A model generated the notes under the pieces. It was given only the letters and a program-made list of their open reading frames with translations. It ran no database searches and had not been told where the DNA came from. The position numbers and the translations under genes were made by a program. From the NCBI GenBank assembly GCA_910589395.1, contig CAJUTL010000049.1, positions 1 to 15,635 on the forward strand: DNA of 15,635 bases, in the 5' to 3' direction. Source of the stretch: an uncultured Oscillospiraceae bacterium. Lineage in GTDB: Bacteria; Bacillota_A; Clostridia; Oscillospirales; Acutalibacteraceae. Shown piece by piece: positions 6,791-13,110 of the stretch; the first letter of the stretch is position 1; each line of letters opens with the position of its first letter.

Positions 6791-7260
6791 TCCCACAATC
6801 TTTTCTCATAGTCCTTCACATAGTATCGAAGGCTTGTCCTGCCCCGGGCAACGATCATGTGTCCCTCCGCTTCCAGCTTTTCCTTCTGGGCCTGCACCCC
6901 GCCGGGGTATTTGGGGTTTAACTCCCCGTCTGCCTTCAGTGTTCTCCAATAGGGCGTGGGGTCGTTTTCCCGCTGGAAGCTTGCCCAGGCCGCGATGGAA
7001 ACAAAGATCCCGGCGGTAATGGGCTCGGTAAAATCCGCGCCGTTTTCCCTGGCGAAATACTCCCGAATACAGCCCACCGTGAGAAGCTTGCCGTAAGGCA
7101 CCCGCTTCATCACCCGGTCGTAGTCCATGGGAGGGGCAAAGTACATTTTGTCCCCGCCGTATTTTTCGATGCTTTTTTGGTCTGTCAGGATCTGTGTTTT
7201 CGGCATATCCTTGCTGTCCCGCAGCATGGCGTTAAAATCCTTTTTCTCCTCGTTTGCCAT
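6778..7260 (-). CDS. MGMT-family alkyltransferase-like protein
   Basis: A 160-residue protein related to the DNA-binding domain of O6-alkylguanine-DNA alkyltransferases. The signature helix region VPYGKLLTVGCIREYFA (54-70) is clear. Where a true alkyltransferase has PCHR, this protein has PTPYWR followed by TLKADGELN, so the acceptor cysteine is missing. The remainder (KYPGGVQAQKEKLEAEGH) fits a Clostridia subfamily usually annotated just as MGMT family. It probably recognises DNA lesions or has drifted to another role, rather than repairing by alkyl transfer. AGGAGG lies nine bases before the ATG. The last codons (ISC-stop) come from the adjoining repeat tract, so the natural C-terminus may have been slightly altered. 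Confidence 0.85.
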   Translation of the reverse strand: MANEEKKDFNAMLRDSKDMPKTQILTDQKSIEKYGGDKMYFAPPMDYDRVMKRVPYGKLLTVGCIREYFARENGADFTEPITAGIFVSIAAWASFQRENDPTPYWRTLKADGELNPKYPGGVQAQKEKLEAEGHMIVARGRTSLRYYVKDYEKRLWEISC

Positions 7261-7301
7261 AAGGCTCCGCCTCCTTTTTCAAAAAGCATACCCCATTTTT
7301 C

Positions 7302-7330
7302 CCCGCCCTGCAATGAGGCGGTTTTTCTTT
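7302..7330 (+). terminator. Possible terminator hairpin
   Basis: CCGCC...GGCGG with a nine-base loop is followed by TTTTTCTTTTT on the plus strand. No plus-strand gene lies upstream, so it may instead act weakly on the minus strand between the XRE gene and the alkyltransferase-like gene, or block antisense transcription. Confidence 0.4.
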
Positions 7331-7369
7331 TTGAAAAAATTTTTCAAACGCTTGCAACACACGAAAGGC

Positions 7370-7612
7370 TTATTGCAGCTCTTGCTCCAGATTCTGAAAA
7401 ATTGGATCGTCAAAAAATTCTCCAATAGAAATTTCCAGGCCATCACATAGTTTTTTAACGGTAACAACCGAAACATCCTTGCGGCGTTCGTCCATCATAC
7501 TATACACCGTAGAGGGTGTTACGCCGGACAACGTAGCTAATTCATTGTATTTTATCTTCCGTTCCGAACACAATTTTTGAAATCTTTTTACTACAGCATT
7601 TTTGATTTGCAT
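7370..7612 (-). CDS. XRE-family helix-turn-helix regulator
   Basis: A small Cro/C1-type DNA-binding protein of about 80 residues, essentially one helix-turn-helix domain: IKYNELATLSGVTPSTVYSMMDERRKDVSVVTVKKLCDGL, followed by the typical ISIGEFF end. I prefer the ATG at 7612 over 7618 because AGGAGAG ends directly against the earlier ATG, leaving no spacing, but stands six bases from the later one. It is divergent from the SLOG gene, and two matching inverted repeats lie between them. It therefore probably represses itself and the SLOG gene. Confidence 0.88.
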   Translation of the reverse strand: MQIKNAVVKRFQKLCSERKIKYNELATLSGVTPSTVYSMMDERRKDVSVVTVKKLCDGLEISIGEFFDDPIFQNLEQELQ

Positions 7613-7657
7613 TGTCATCTCTCCTGAAAACAGGATAAGATATTATGCGCATCATCG

Positions 7658-7714
7658 TATACGCGCTTGCGTATATATAAAAATTATGCTATCCTCTTAA
7701 TACGCACTTGCGTA
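7658..7714. promoter_or_regulatory. Divergent promoter with paired operators
   Basis: Two inverted repeats share the form TACGC-N4-GCGTA: 7660-7673 (extended to TATACGC...GCGTATA, 7658-7675) and 7701-7714, with centres 41 bases apart. The plus-strand promoter TTGCGT (7667-7672), 17 bases, TATCCT (7690-7695) with extended TGC lies between and under them. One operator covers the -35 box and the other the start point. This is the expected layout for cooperative repression by the adjacent XRE protein. Confidence 0.75.
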
Positions 7715-7731
7715 CAAAAAGGAGGATCGCG

Positions 7732-8235
7732 ATGAACTCTTTCACTTGTGCATTTACAGGACACAGGCCCCAAAAGCTGCCCTGGGGATATCGTGAAGCA
7801 GATCCCAGGTGTATCGCCTTGAAGAAAACGCTTGCCGCGCGGATTGCCGAGCTGGCCCATGCCGGATATACCGATTTCCTCTCCGGCATGGCGGAGGGAA
7901 CCGACACCTGGGCGGCGTTGGCCGTCCTTGCCCTGAAAAAAGAAACTCCCGCGCTGAAGCTTCGCTGTATCCTGCCCTGTGAGGGACAGGCGGACAAATG
8001 GCCGGCTTCGGCGCGGGAATTGTATTTCTCCATTTTGGCGCGGGCAGACGAGGTAGTGTATGTGGCCAGGAAGTACAGCAGCGGCTGCATGCTGAAACGC
8101 AACCGCTACCTGGTCGATCACGCCCATTGCCTGCTGGCCGTTTACAACGGCGAGTATCGGGGCGGAACCGCAATGACGGTACGGTATGCTCAAAAAACAG
8201 GCAAAAGGGTGATCGTGCTGGATCCTACTGGCTGA
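7732..8235 (+). CDS. SLOG-domain protein (DUF1273/YspA-like)
   Basis: A 167-residue Rossmann-like protein of the SLOG superfamily, thought to bind nucleotides or related ligands. Family marks are CAFTGHRPQKLP (near 6-17), YTDFLSGMAEGTDTWAA (46-62), CILPCEGQADKWP and the C-terminal GCMLKRNRYLVDHA...LLAVYNGEYRGGTAMTVRYA. GGAGG stands six bases before the ATG at 7732, so I choose it over an in-frame TTG at 7708, which lies in the operator. The biochemical role of this family is unsettled; the B. subtilis YpsA homolog has been linked to cell division. Here it is under tight control by a dedicated XRE repressor, so the protein is probably made only in certain conditions such as stress or phage infection (inference). 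Confidence 0.9.
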   Translation: MNSFTCAFTGHRPQKLPWGYREADPRCIALKKTLAARIAELAHAGYTDFLSGMAEGTDTWAALAVLALKKETPALKLRCILPCEGQADKWPASARELYFSILARADEVVYVARKYSSGCMLKRNRYLVDHAHCLLAVYNGEYRGGTAMTVRYAQKTGKRVIVLDPTG

Positions 8236-8272
8236 TCCAATCGATTTTTTGGGCTGTATTACCGAAAGCTCC

Positions 8273-9331
8273 TTATAGAAATTCTATCCGCTGCAGCCCG
8301 GCGTTTACCCGGGCCCTTGCTCCATAGGGAAGGGCCGTTCTCGGCCACGCGTGGCCGAAGTTTATGTTATACAAAATCGGAAGGCCGCGGCTGCCCAGCA
8401 CGTCCCGGTACACGGTTTTATATTCCTCATAGTACTGCTCGTCCTGGGGCTTTCCCACAAGAAGCCCGGTGATTTCATCGAAGGCCCCGGTGGCTTCGAT
8501 GGCCTCCAGCTCCCTTCGCAGCAGCTGGGGAGTGGGCTTTTCCTCGCAGGTTTCCAGAAACATGATCTTCCCCCGCCATTCCTCCCGCTCCGGGAACAGG
8601 CGGTACCGCTTGCAGATCTCCCGTTCGTCCGTATACCTGCCGGAAACCAGAATATCGTAAAAGCTTTCCAGGCACCCGCCCAGAAGCTCCCCTTCAAACA
8701 GCCCGCTTCCCTGAAGCAGCTCATAGCCCCGGTTTTCCCTGTGGGAAACACGCTCTGTGCCCATCGCCGCCTGGGAAAAATCGGTACGGTCCTCGTACCA
8801 GAGCTCGCTGGGGGTGATCTTCCAGTGCCTGTAGTCTTCAAAATAACCCTGAAACGCCGCTTTGGTGTAGGGAAGCATTTCCTCCGCAAGCTCCGCCAGA
8901 TCGCAGAGAAAGCAGGGGCCGTAAAAGGTTTGCAGCCCGAGCCGGTAAAACATCAGATGGTTTACGGTAGTGTCGGAAAACCCCGTAAACAGCTTGGGGG
9001 AACGCCGCACCGCCTCTGTAAATTCCTTGTCTTCCATAAGATACGGCAGCAGCCGGTAGGTGTCGTCGCCGCCGATGGCGCAAACGATTCCCCGAATGGA
9101 ATCGTCCAGAAAGGCCTGCTTCAGATCCTCCGCCCGCTTTTCGGGGTGCTGCTCCAGGTACTCCTCGCCCCGCAGTGCATGGGGCATAAAAACCGGCTCC
9201 AGGCCAAATTCCCTCAGCCGCTTTTTGCCCAGCTCCACGCTGTGGCTGCAAAACTCCTCCCCCAGCATTCCGCTGGACAGGCTGACGACCGCTACCTTAT
9301 CTCCCCGGTGAAGGGGGGCTGGTTGGTTCAT
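8273..9331 (-). CDS. S66 family LD-carboxypeptidase / MccF-like peptidase
   Basis: A serine peptidase of 352 residues. S66 enzymes either trim the terminal D-amino acid from muropeptide tetrapeptides during cell-wall recycling (LdcA) or cleave microcin C-type nucleotide antibiotics (MccF). The catalytic set is visible: Ser119 in LFTGFSDTT, a Glu in IMFLETCEEKP (Glu260) and His327 in NINFGHAWP. Length and the GFSDTT motif are closer to the MccF-like branch. No signal peptide is present, so it acts in the cytosol. AAAGGAG precedes the ATG. The gene lies 42 bases downstream of the membrane/zinc-ribbon gene on the same strand and may share its promoter. It converges on the SLOG gene. Confidence 0.93.
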   Translation of the reverse strand: MNQPAPLHRGDKVAVVSLSSGMLGEEFCSHSVELGKKRLREFGLEPVFMPHALRGEEYLEQHPEKRAEDLKQAFLDDSIRGIVCAIGGDDTYRLLPYLMEDKEFTEAVRRSPKLFTGFSDTTVNHLMFYRLGLQTFYGPCFLCDLAELAEEMLPYTKAAFQGYFEDYRHWKITPSELWYEDRTDFSQAAMGTERVSHRENRGYELLQGSGLFEGELLGGCLESFYDILVSGRYTDEREICKRYRLFPEREEWRGKIMFLETCEEKPTPQLLRRELEAIEATGAFDEITGLLVGKPQDEQYYEEYKTVYRDVLGSRGLPILYNINFGHAWPRTALPYGARARVNAGLQRIEFL

Positions 9332-9373
9332 ATTTCTCGCTCCTTTGTTAGCTTTTTACAGGATATATCTGCG

Positions 9374-10009
9374 CTATCTTTTCCCTCTAAAAACCAGTTT
9401 TTCTTTTGCTGGATCAACTTCATACCAGTGATTTTCGTTTCTTTCGCATTCCAATGCGGGAACCTTTTTCGTAACTACTTTCTTTATTTGACCGTTTTTA
9501 AGAATTTCCTTCCACTCTACCGGCTTATTGCAATACCTCATTTTTCCTCCGCACTTGGGACACCTTCCAGCATGAATTTTTTCCAAGGACAATCTTTTCC
9601 CATAGCCGTTGATTGCGTAATTGTGGAAAAGCGGATGTCTTGTTTGGTTTTTGGTAATTTTCCTGAGGGAAAGTATCGTGACGAATATAACTAACAAAAC
9701 AAGAAATGTAATTATTTGATCTTCCAAGCCCATGAGAGCTCTCCAACCTTCACTTAAAAAGTCTATCAAAGATTTCCCTATTTTGTAAAGAGGAAATAAG
9801 TTTGCAATTCCTACAAAAAAGCCGATCCAATTTAGCACCGCTGTGGTAATGGGACTTCTCCATATTGGTTCAGCCGTGAACTCTGCCTCTGGGGAAGAAG
9901 GCGTCGGGGTATTATTATAGATATCTCCTTGCGCGATTTGTATAGATTTCCCGGTAATAAGGTTATCGTGAAAATCGTTCTTGCTTTTTCCTTTCTTTCC
10001 TTTTTTCAT
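9374..10009 (-). CDS. Small membrane protein with zinc-ribbon-like C-terminus
   Basis: Family not recognised. The 211 residues divide into a basic start (KKGKKGKSK), a short beta-prone segment SIQIAQGDIYNN (22-33), a proline/acidic linker, two hydrophobic helices (~53-75 and ~97-115), and a cytosolic-type domain with CPKCGG (Cys150, Cys153), Cys160, Cys188 and His193, suited to binding one zinc. GGAGG stands seven bases before the ATG. A strong promoter about 210 bases upstream gives it a long leader. The IQI core resembles the RHIM/amyloid-type nucleating motifs seen in some signalling proteins, but one short match is weak evidence. Confidence 0.75.
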   Translation of the reverse strand: MKKGKKGKSKNDFHDNLITGKSIQIAQGDIYNNTPTPSSPEAEFTAEPIWRSPITTAVLNWIGFFVGIANLFPLYKIGKSLIDFLSEGWRALMGLEDQIITFLVLLVIFVTILSLRKITKNQTRHPLFHNYAINGYGKRLSLEKIHAGRCPKCGGKMRYCNKPVEWKEILKNGQIKKVVTKKVPALECERNENHWYEVDPAKEKLVFRGKR

Positions 10010-10152
10010 TTTGCACCTCCATATTTTTTAGCTGTAGTTCTGTGGTTAGTCAACATTCATAAAGCACTACTTTGGGTTTTCACATTTGCGCTGTCACTTC
10101 CTCTTGCTTGCCCTAAGAAGCAATTAAAATTTTGGGGTCTCCTGGTTTTTTG

Positions 10153-10197
10153 CTTTTCACTTGAGGATAGATGCTTGTCATTTTTTCTAGTGAAAAG
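10153..10197. repeat. Inverted repeat in the leader of the membrane-protein gene
   Basis: Perfect 9-base arms, CTTTTCACT (10153-10161) and AGTGAAAAG (10189-10197), are separated by 27 bases. They lie within the predicted 5' leader, shortly after the start point, and could be an operator or an RNA stem. Nothing else is recognised in the remaining leader (10010-10152). Confidence 0.45.
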
Positions 10198-10223
10198 TAC
10201 AGACGTTATAATTTAATAGTTCT

Positions 10224-10252
10224 AGTATAGCAGGGAAACGATGGCGAGTCAA
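10224..10252 (-). promoter_or_regulatory. Strong promoter for the membrane-protein gene
   Basis: On the minus strand TTGACT (10247-10252), exactly 17 bases, then TATACT (10224-10229), with a TGC extended -10. The predicted start is near 10217, giving a ~208-base untranslated leader. Confidence 0.75.
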
Positions 10253-10284
10253 TACTATTCACTTCTATGAATCAAAAAATTATC

Positions 10285-10314
10285 TTGCCTTTTCGGCACT
10301 TTGTATGCTATACT
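10285..10314 (+). promoter_or_regulatory. Promoter of the CRISPR-repeat-like small RNA
   Basis: TTGCCT (10285-10290), an 18-base spacer, TATACT (10309-10314) with a TGC extended -10. The expected start at about 10321 falls just ahead of the repeat-like sequence at 10324. No open frame follows. Confidence 0.6.
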
Positions 10315-10320
10315 AAAGTC

Positions 10321-10415
10321 CATGTCTCTGTGTTCTTATACAGAGTGGATTGAAATATAGATGTGATTTAGTACAAAAGAAGCGCCGGGTAAGGATTTTC
10401 CTTACCCGGCAATTC
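10321..10415 (+). ncRNA. Predicted small RNA with a single type I-C-like CRISPR repeat
   Basis: Bases 10324-10356 look like one type I-C CRISPR repeat: start GTC, a hairpin CTCTGT (10326-10331)/ACAGAG (10340-10345), and the hallmark end GTGGATTGAAAT (10345-10356). A unique 27-base stretch (10357-10383) follows, then a terminator hairpin (10384-10410). No second repeat and no cas genes are in the window. The unit has its own promoter, so it could make a crRNA-like RNA whose 3' hairpin is the terminator. Alternatives are a relic of a lost array or a chance resemblance. Confidence 0.5.
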
Positions 10416-10416
10416 T
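10384..10416. terminator. Bidirectional terminator
   Basis: Perfect 12-bp arms GCCGGGTAAGGA (10384-10395) and TCCTTACCCGGC (10399-10410) with a three-base loop. The plus strand continues AATTCTTTTATTTT, and the minus strand GCTTCTTTT. It ends the RNA methyltransferase gene from one side and the predicted small RNA from the other. Confidence 0.9.
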
Positions 10417-10417
10417 T

Positions 10418-11581
10418 TTATTTTGTCCGCGACAGCTTCACCACGCACTCAATATGCTGAGTATGGGGGAACATATCCACGGGCTGGAGCTTTTGCACTT
10501 TGTAGTGGTTTGCCTGAAGGAAGCGGAGATCCCGGGCGAGGGTTTCGGGGTTGCAGGAAATATACACCGCTTTTTTGGGGGCCAGGGAGCAGAGGGCCCG
10601 TAAAAATTCTTCGCTGGCGCCGGCCCGGGGCGGGTCCAGAAATACCGTATCGAAGCGCTGCTTTTCCAGGGCGGCCTCGGCCATGAATTCCCCGGCGTCC
10701 CCGCAGGTGAAATAGATGTTTTTTACCTTGTTTTCTCTGGCGTTTAAGATAGCGTCCTTGACCGCGTCCCGGTTCAGCTCTACCCCCAAAACGCTGCCGG
10801 CGCCGCTTTTGGCCGCCACGATCCCAATGGTGCCGATACCGCAGTAGGCGTCCAATACCTTTTCCGTTCCGCTGAGCTCCGCGTATTCCATGGCTTTCCC
10901 ATACAGAAGCTCTGTCTGTACAGGGTTTATCTGATAAAAGGATTTCGGGGAAATGCGGAACTTGCAGCCGCAGAGAATATCGGTGATGCAGCCCGGCCCG
11001 TACAGGGTCTTTTCCTGCCGTCCCAGCACCATGGAGGTGCGGGTGTCGTTTACATTTTGAACAATGGTGGTGATCTCCGGGTGAAGTTTTAAAAGCTCCT
11101 CCGTAAAGTGCTTTTTCGCTGTGAACACAGGGGTTCCCGTTACCAGCACCACCATGAGCTCTCCGGTTTGAAAACCGCGCTTTACCAGCACATGGCGCAA
11201 AAATCCCCGGCCGGTGTCCTCTTCATAGGGGCGAAGCTTGAAGGCCTTCAAAAGCTTCCGAACGGAAACGATGATCTCGTCGGCCTTTTGATCCTCCGTC
11301 AGACAGGAATCCACCGGCACCACCCAATGGGTGCCGGACTGGTACACCCCGGAGAGGATCCTGCCGCCCCGCCTGTCCCAGGCAAAGGCCGCCTGCACCT
11401 TATTCCGGTAATGATAGGGGTGCTCCATGCCCAGGATCGGCTCTATTTTTCCAAACTGCCCCAGCAGCTTCCGGCAGCGGTCCTGTTTCCACTGAAGCTG
11501 CCGCTCATAGCTTAAATTTTGCAGCTGGCACCCGCCGCATTTTCGATAGACCGGACATTGCGGTTCCCTTTGGACTTCCAT
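10418..11581 (-). CDS. RlmD/TrmA-family RNA (uracil-5-)-methyltransferase
   Basis: Methylates C5 of a uridine in RNA, in the RlmD (23S rRNA)/RlmCD group by resemblance. The N-terminal iron-sulfur motif is CPVYRKCGGCQLQ (Cys9, Cys15, Cys18) with a further Cys in VDSC near residue 93. The AdoMet site is VLDAYCGIGTIGIVAA, then DTVFLDPPRAG, and the nucleophile lies in YISCNPETLARDL. At 387 residues it lacks the ~60-residue N-terminal TRAM RNA-binding domain common in the family; the frame starts right at the iron-sulfur motif. AGGAGG eight bases before the ATG supports this start. Terminators flank it on both sides, so it is a single-gene unit. Confidence 0.94.
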   Translation of the reverse strand: MEVQREPQCPVYRKCGGCQLQNLSYERQLQWKQDRCRKLLGQFGKIEPILGMEHPYHYRNKVQAAFAWDRRGGRILSGVYQSGTHWVVPVDSCLTEDQKADEIIVSVRKLLKAFKLRPYEEDTGRGFLRHVLVKRGFQTGELMVVLVTGTPVFTAKKHFTEELLKLHPEITTIVQNVNDTRTSMVLGRQEKTLYGPGCITDILCGCKFRISPKSFYQINPVQTELLYGKAMEYAELSGTEKVLDAYCGIGTIGIVAAKSGAGSVLGVELNRDAVKDAILNARENKVKNIYFTCGDAGEFMAEAALEKQRFDTVFLDPPRAGASEEFLRALCSLAPKKAVYISCNPETLARDLRFLQANHYKVQKLQPVDMFPHTQHIECVVKLSRTK

Positions 11582-11625
11582 AAAACGGCCTCCTGAAGCT
11601 TTTCTGCTGTTTCTCAGTATAACAC

Positions 11626-11652
11626 AAAAACCTCCCGGGTGGGAGGTTTTTT
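11626..11652. terminator. Bidirectional terminator after the lipoprotein gene
   Basis: AAAAACCTCCC (11626-11636) and GGGAGGTTTTT (11641-11651) form a perfect stem with a four-base loop and T-runs on both strands. It separates the lipoprotein gene from the RNA methyltransferase gene. Confidence 0.9.
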
Positions 11653-11676
11653 ATGAAGCTGTTTTTCAGAAAAGCT

Positions 11677-12606
11677 TTATGGCGCTTCTTCCTCCAGCCT
11701 TTTTCGCAGTTCCTCCTTCTTTGCTTCGTTTTCCGCTTCCCATTTCTTTGCCTCTTCCAGGGTGATCTCTTCGGCATACGTGTCCAGCAGGGAAAGAAGG
11801 CGGTCGTATTCCTTCTGAGAAAAAAATCCGCTTTCCAAATTGGCCTGATAGGCCTCCAGGGCTTCCCGATAGAACCTGCTTTCGTCCACAGGGTGGATTT
11901 CATTGAATTCAGTGTACAGCTCCTTCAGCTCTTCCGCGGAAAACACCGCGTTCCGGGCAAGGGTGTCTCCCAGGGAAGCCTTCGGTTCCTGCTCTATTTC
12001 CTCCGGCGCCTTGCAGCTTTGAAAAACCAGGCCTTTCGAGGTGGGATCGGAAGCCGCTTGCGGCACAGGCACAAAGAGCCCCTGGCTGGTTCCCGTTGTC
12101 AGGCAATACTGATCCTTGGCATACACGCCAAGGCCTTTTGAGGAATGGAATAAGAAAAAAAGATAGCTTTGACCCAGCAAAAGCTCCGGTGTATCGAAGG
12201 CCTCCACATACTCACCGTCTTTCATGCCGCCCAGCAGGCGCAGCAGCACCTTTTCTTCCGCCTCCCCGCGAAATGTCTCTTTCGTCTCGAGCTCCACATC
12301 GGTATAGGGAATAACTCCTCCGTCCGCGCGTTTTACCAAAACGGGCTCATGAATACAGGAGACCCGGCCATACACCACCAGTGTGGACTCCTCAGACAGC
12401 TCGAAAATACTATATTGCTGTACCAGACCGCAGGACTGCTCGGGGCCCGGGGCCGTTTTCCCTTCCTTTGTGGAACGCAGGGAACCGGCTGGAACGGCTG
12501 AGGACGCCCGGTCTCCCTTTCCGGCGGCGCTTCCGCAGCCGGAACAAATGCCGATTAAAAAAAGCAGCAGAAGTAAGACTTTGACAGAACTTTTCCATTT
12601 TTTCAT
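11677..12606 (-). CDS. Predicted lipoprotein of unknown function
   Basis: An exported protein of about 309 residues from the ATG at 12606. I prefer this start to 12639 because GGGAGG stands ten bases upstream and the protein then begins with a textbook signal: MKKWKSSVKVLLLLLFLIG followed by ICSGC, whose Cys would be lipidated. A low-complexity spacer follows, then a globular region (~60-190: STLVVYGRVSCIHEP..., VELETKETFRG, VLLRLLGG) that reads like the beta-rich domain of many Clostridia cell-surface proteins. The last ~80 residues are strongly helical and acidic/lysine-rich (EEAKKWEAENEAKKEELRKRLEEE), a likely coiled coil. The family was not identified. Confidence 0.85.
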   Translation of the reverse strand: MKKWKSSVKVLLLLLFLIGICSGCGSAAGKGDRASSAVPAGSLRSTKEGKTAPGPEQSCGLVQQYSIFELSEESTLVVYGRVSCIHEPVLVKRADGGVIPYTDVELETKETFRGEAEEKVLLRLLGGMKDGEYVEAFDTPELLLGQSYLFFLFHSSKGLGVYAKDQYCLTTGTSQGLFVPVPQAASDPTSKGLVFQSCKAPEEIEQEPKASLGDTLARNAVFSAEELKELYTEFNEIHPVDESRFYREALEAYQANLESGFFSQKEYDRLLSLLDTYAEEITLEEAKKWEAENEAKKEELRKRLEEEAP

Positions 12607-12639
12607 TTTGCGGTTCCCTCCCAAAGTGGTAGCTCCCAT

Positions 12640-12830
12640 CTATCATACAATTTCAGGGGCATTTTCACTCACCCGTTTGGGAAAATTTTGGGAACAAAAA
12701 GAAAAAAATACGCAAAACACCACAAGCTCCGGGAGAACGCCGGGGACAGCAATCCCCACAGACCGCGCCTGTTCTGTTAACTGTCATTCTTCGTCGCTAT
12801 GTTCCTCAGAATGACAAGAGAAAACTATCT
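12640..12830. repeat. Non-coding stretch with a short repeat fragment
   Basis: No gene is seen. 12782-12815 is a shrunken copy of the palindromic repeat family of 6111-6660: TGTCATTCT and AGAATGACA arms enclose only about 17 bases. The lipoprotein promoter should lie in the first 60 bases, but only a possible TATGAT -10 was found. Confidence 0.5.
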
Positions 12831-12896
12831 GCTAAATTACAATTTAGCTCACACTCTTGGCTCCCCTGAAAGGGGTGCTGGTCTCCGGTGGAGACC
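12831..12896. repeat. Repeat arm, inverted partner of 1-66
   Basis: Bases 12856-12896 are exactly the reverse complement of 1-41, with the same CCCCT-AGGGG and GGTCTCC-GGAGACC hairpins; the left edge is the 18-base GCTAAATTACAATTTAGC motif. Together the two arms bracket nearly 13 kb. A shorter, same-strand relative of part of it (TTCAGGGGAGGCAAGGG) lies at 13074-13090. Confidence 0.85.
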
Positions 12897-13110
12897 GTTC
12901 AGCACCGACCGGAGCGAAGCGGAGAAAGCTGTCACGGCAAAGCCGTGACTGAGGGGTTCTGGGCAGTGAGTTGGTCAAACGCAGGTGTTATATTGATTTT
13001 TTTACTGAGCTGGAACCCCTCCACCATGCTTATGCATGATCCTCGCAGACTGCAAAGCAGTCTGTTTCCCTTATTCAGGGGAGGCAAGGGTTTTACTTTC
13101 CCTGAGAAAA
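12897..13110. repeat. Hairpin-rich repeat block
   Basis: Contains GTCACGGC-aaa-GCCGTGAC (12931-12949), arms GAGGGGTTC (12951-12959) and GAACCCCTC (13013-13021), and CAGACTGC-aaa-GCAGTCTG. These resemble the mosaic of small hairpin repeats common in gut Clostridia genomes. No gene is seen. Confidence 0.6.

Noticed and set aside
8351..9694. 447-residue plus-strand frame, longer than the gene opposite
   Set aside because: Antisense shadow of the S66 peptidase and the membrane-protein gene; composition is proline/histidine-rich nonsense without motifs or a ribosome-binding site.
10105..10180. Possible 22-codon leader peptide before the membrane-protein gene
   Set aside because: An ATG frame exists on the minus strand but no ribosome-binding site and no attenuator-like hairpin pair follow it.
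11653..12141. 162-residue plus-strand frame opposite the lipoprotein
   Set aside because: Shadow of the minus-strand gene, which has a signal peptide, lipobox and a better start.
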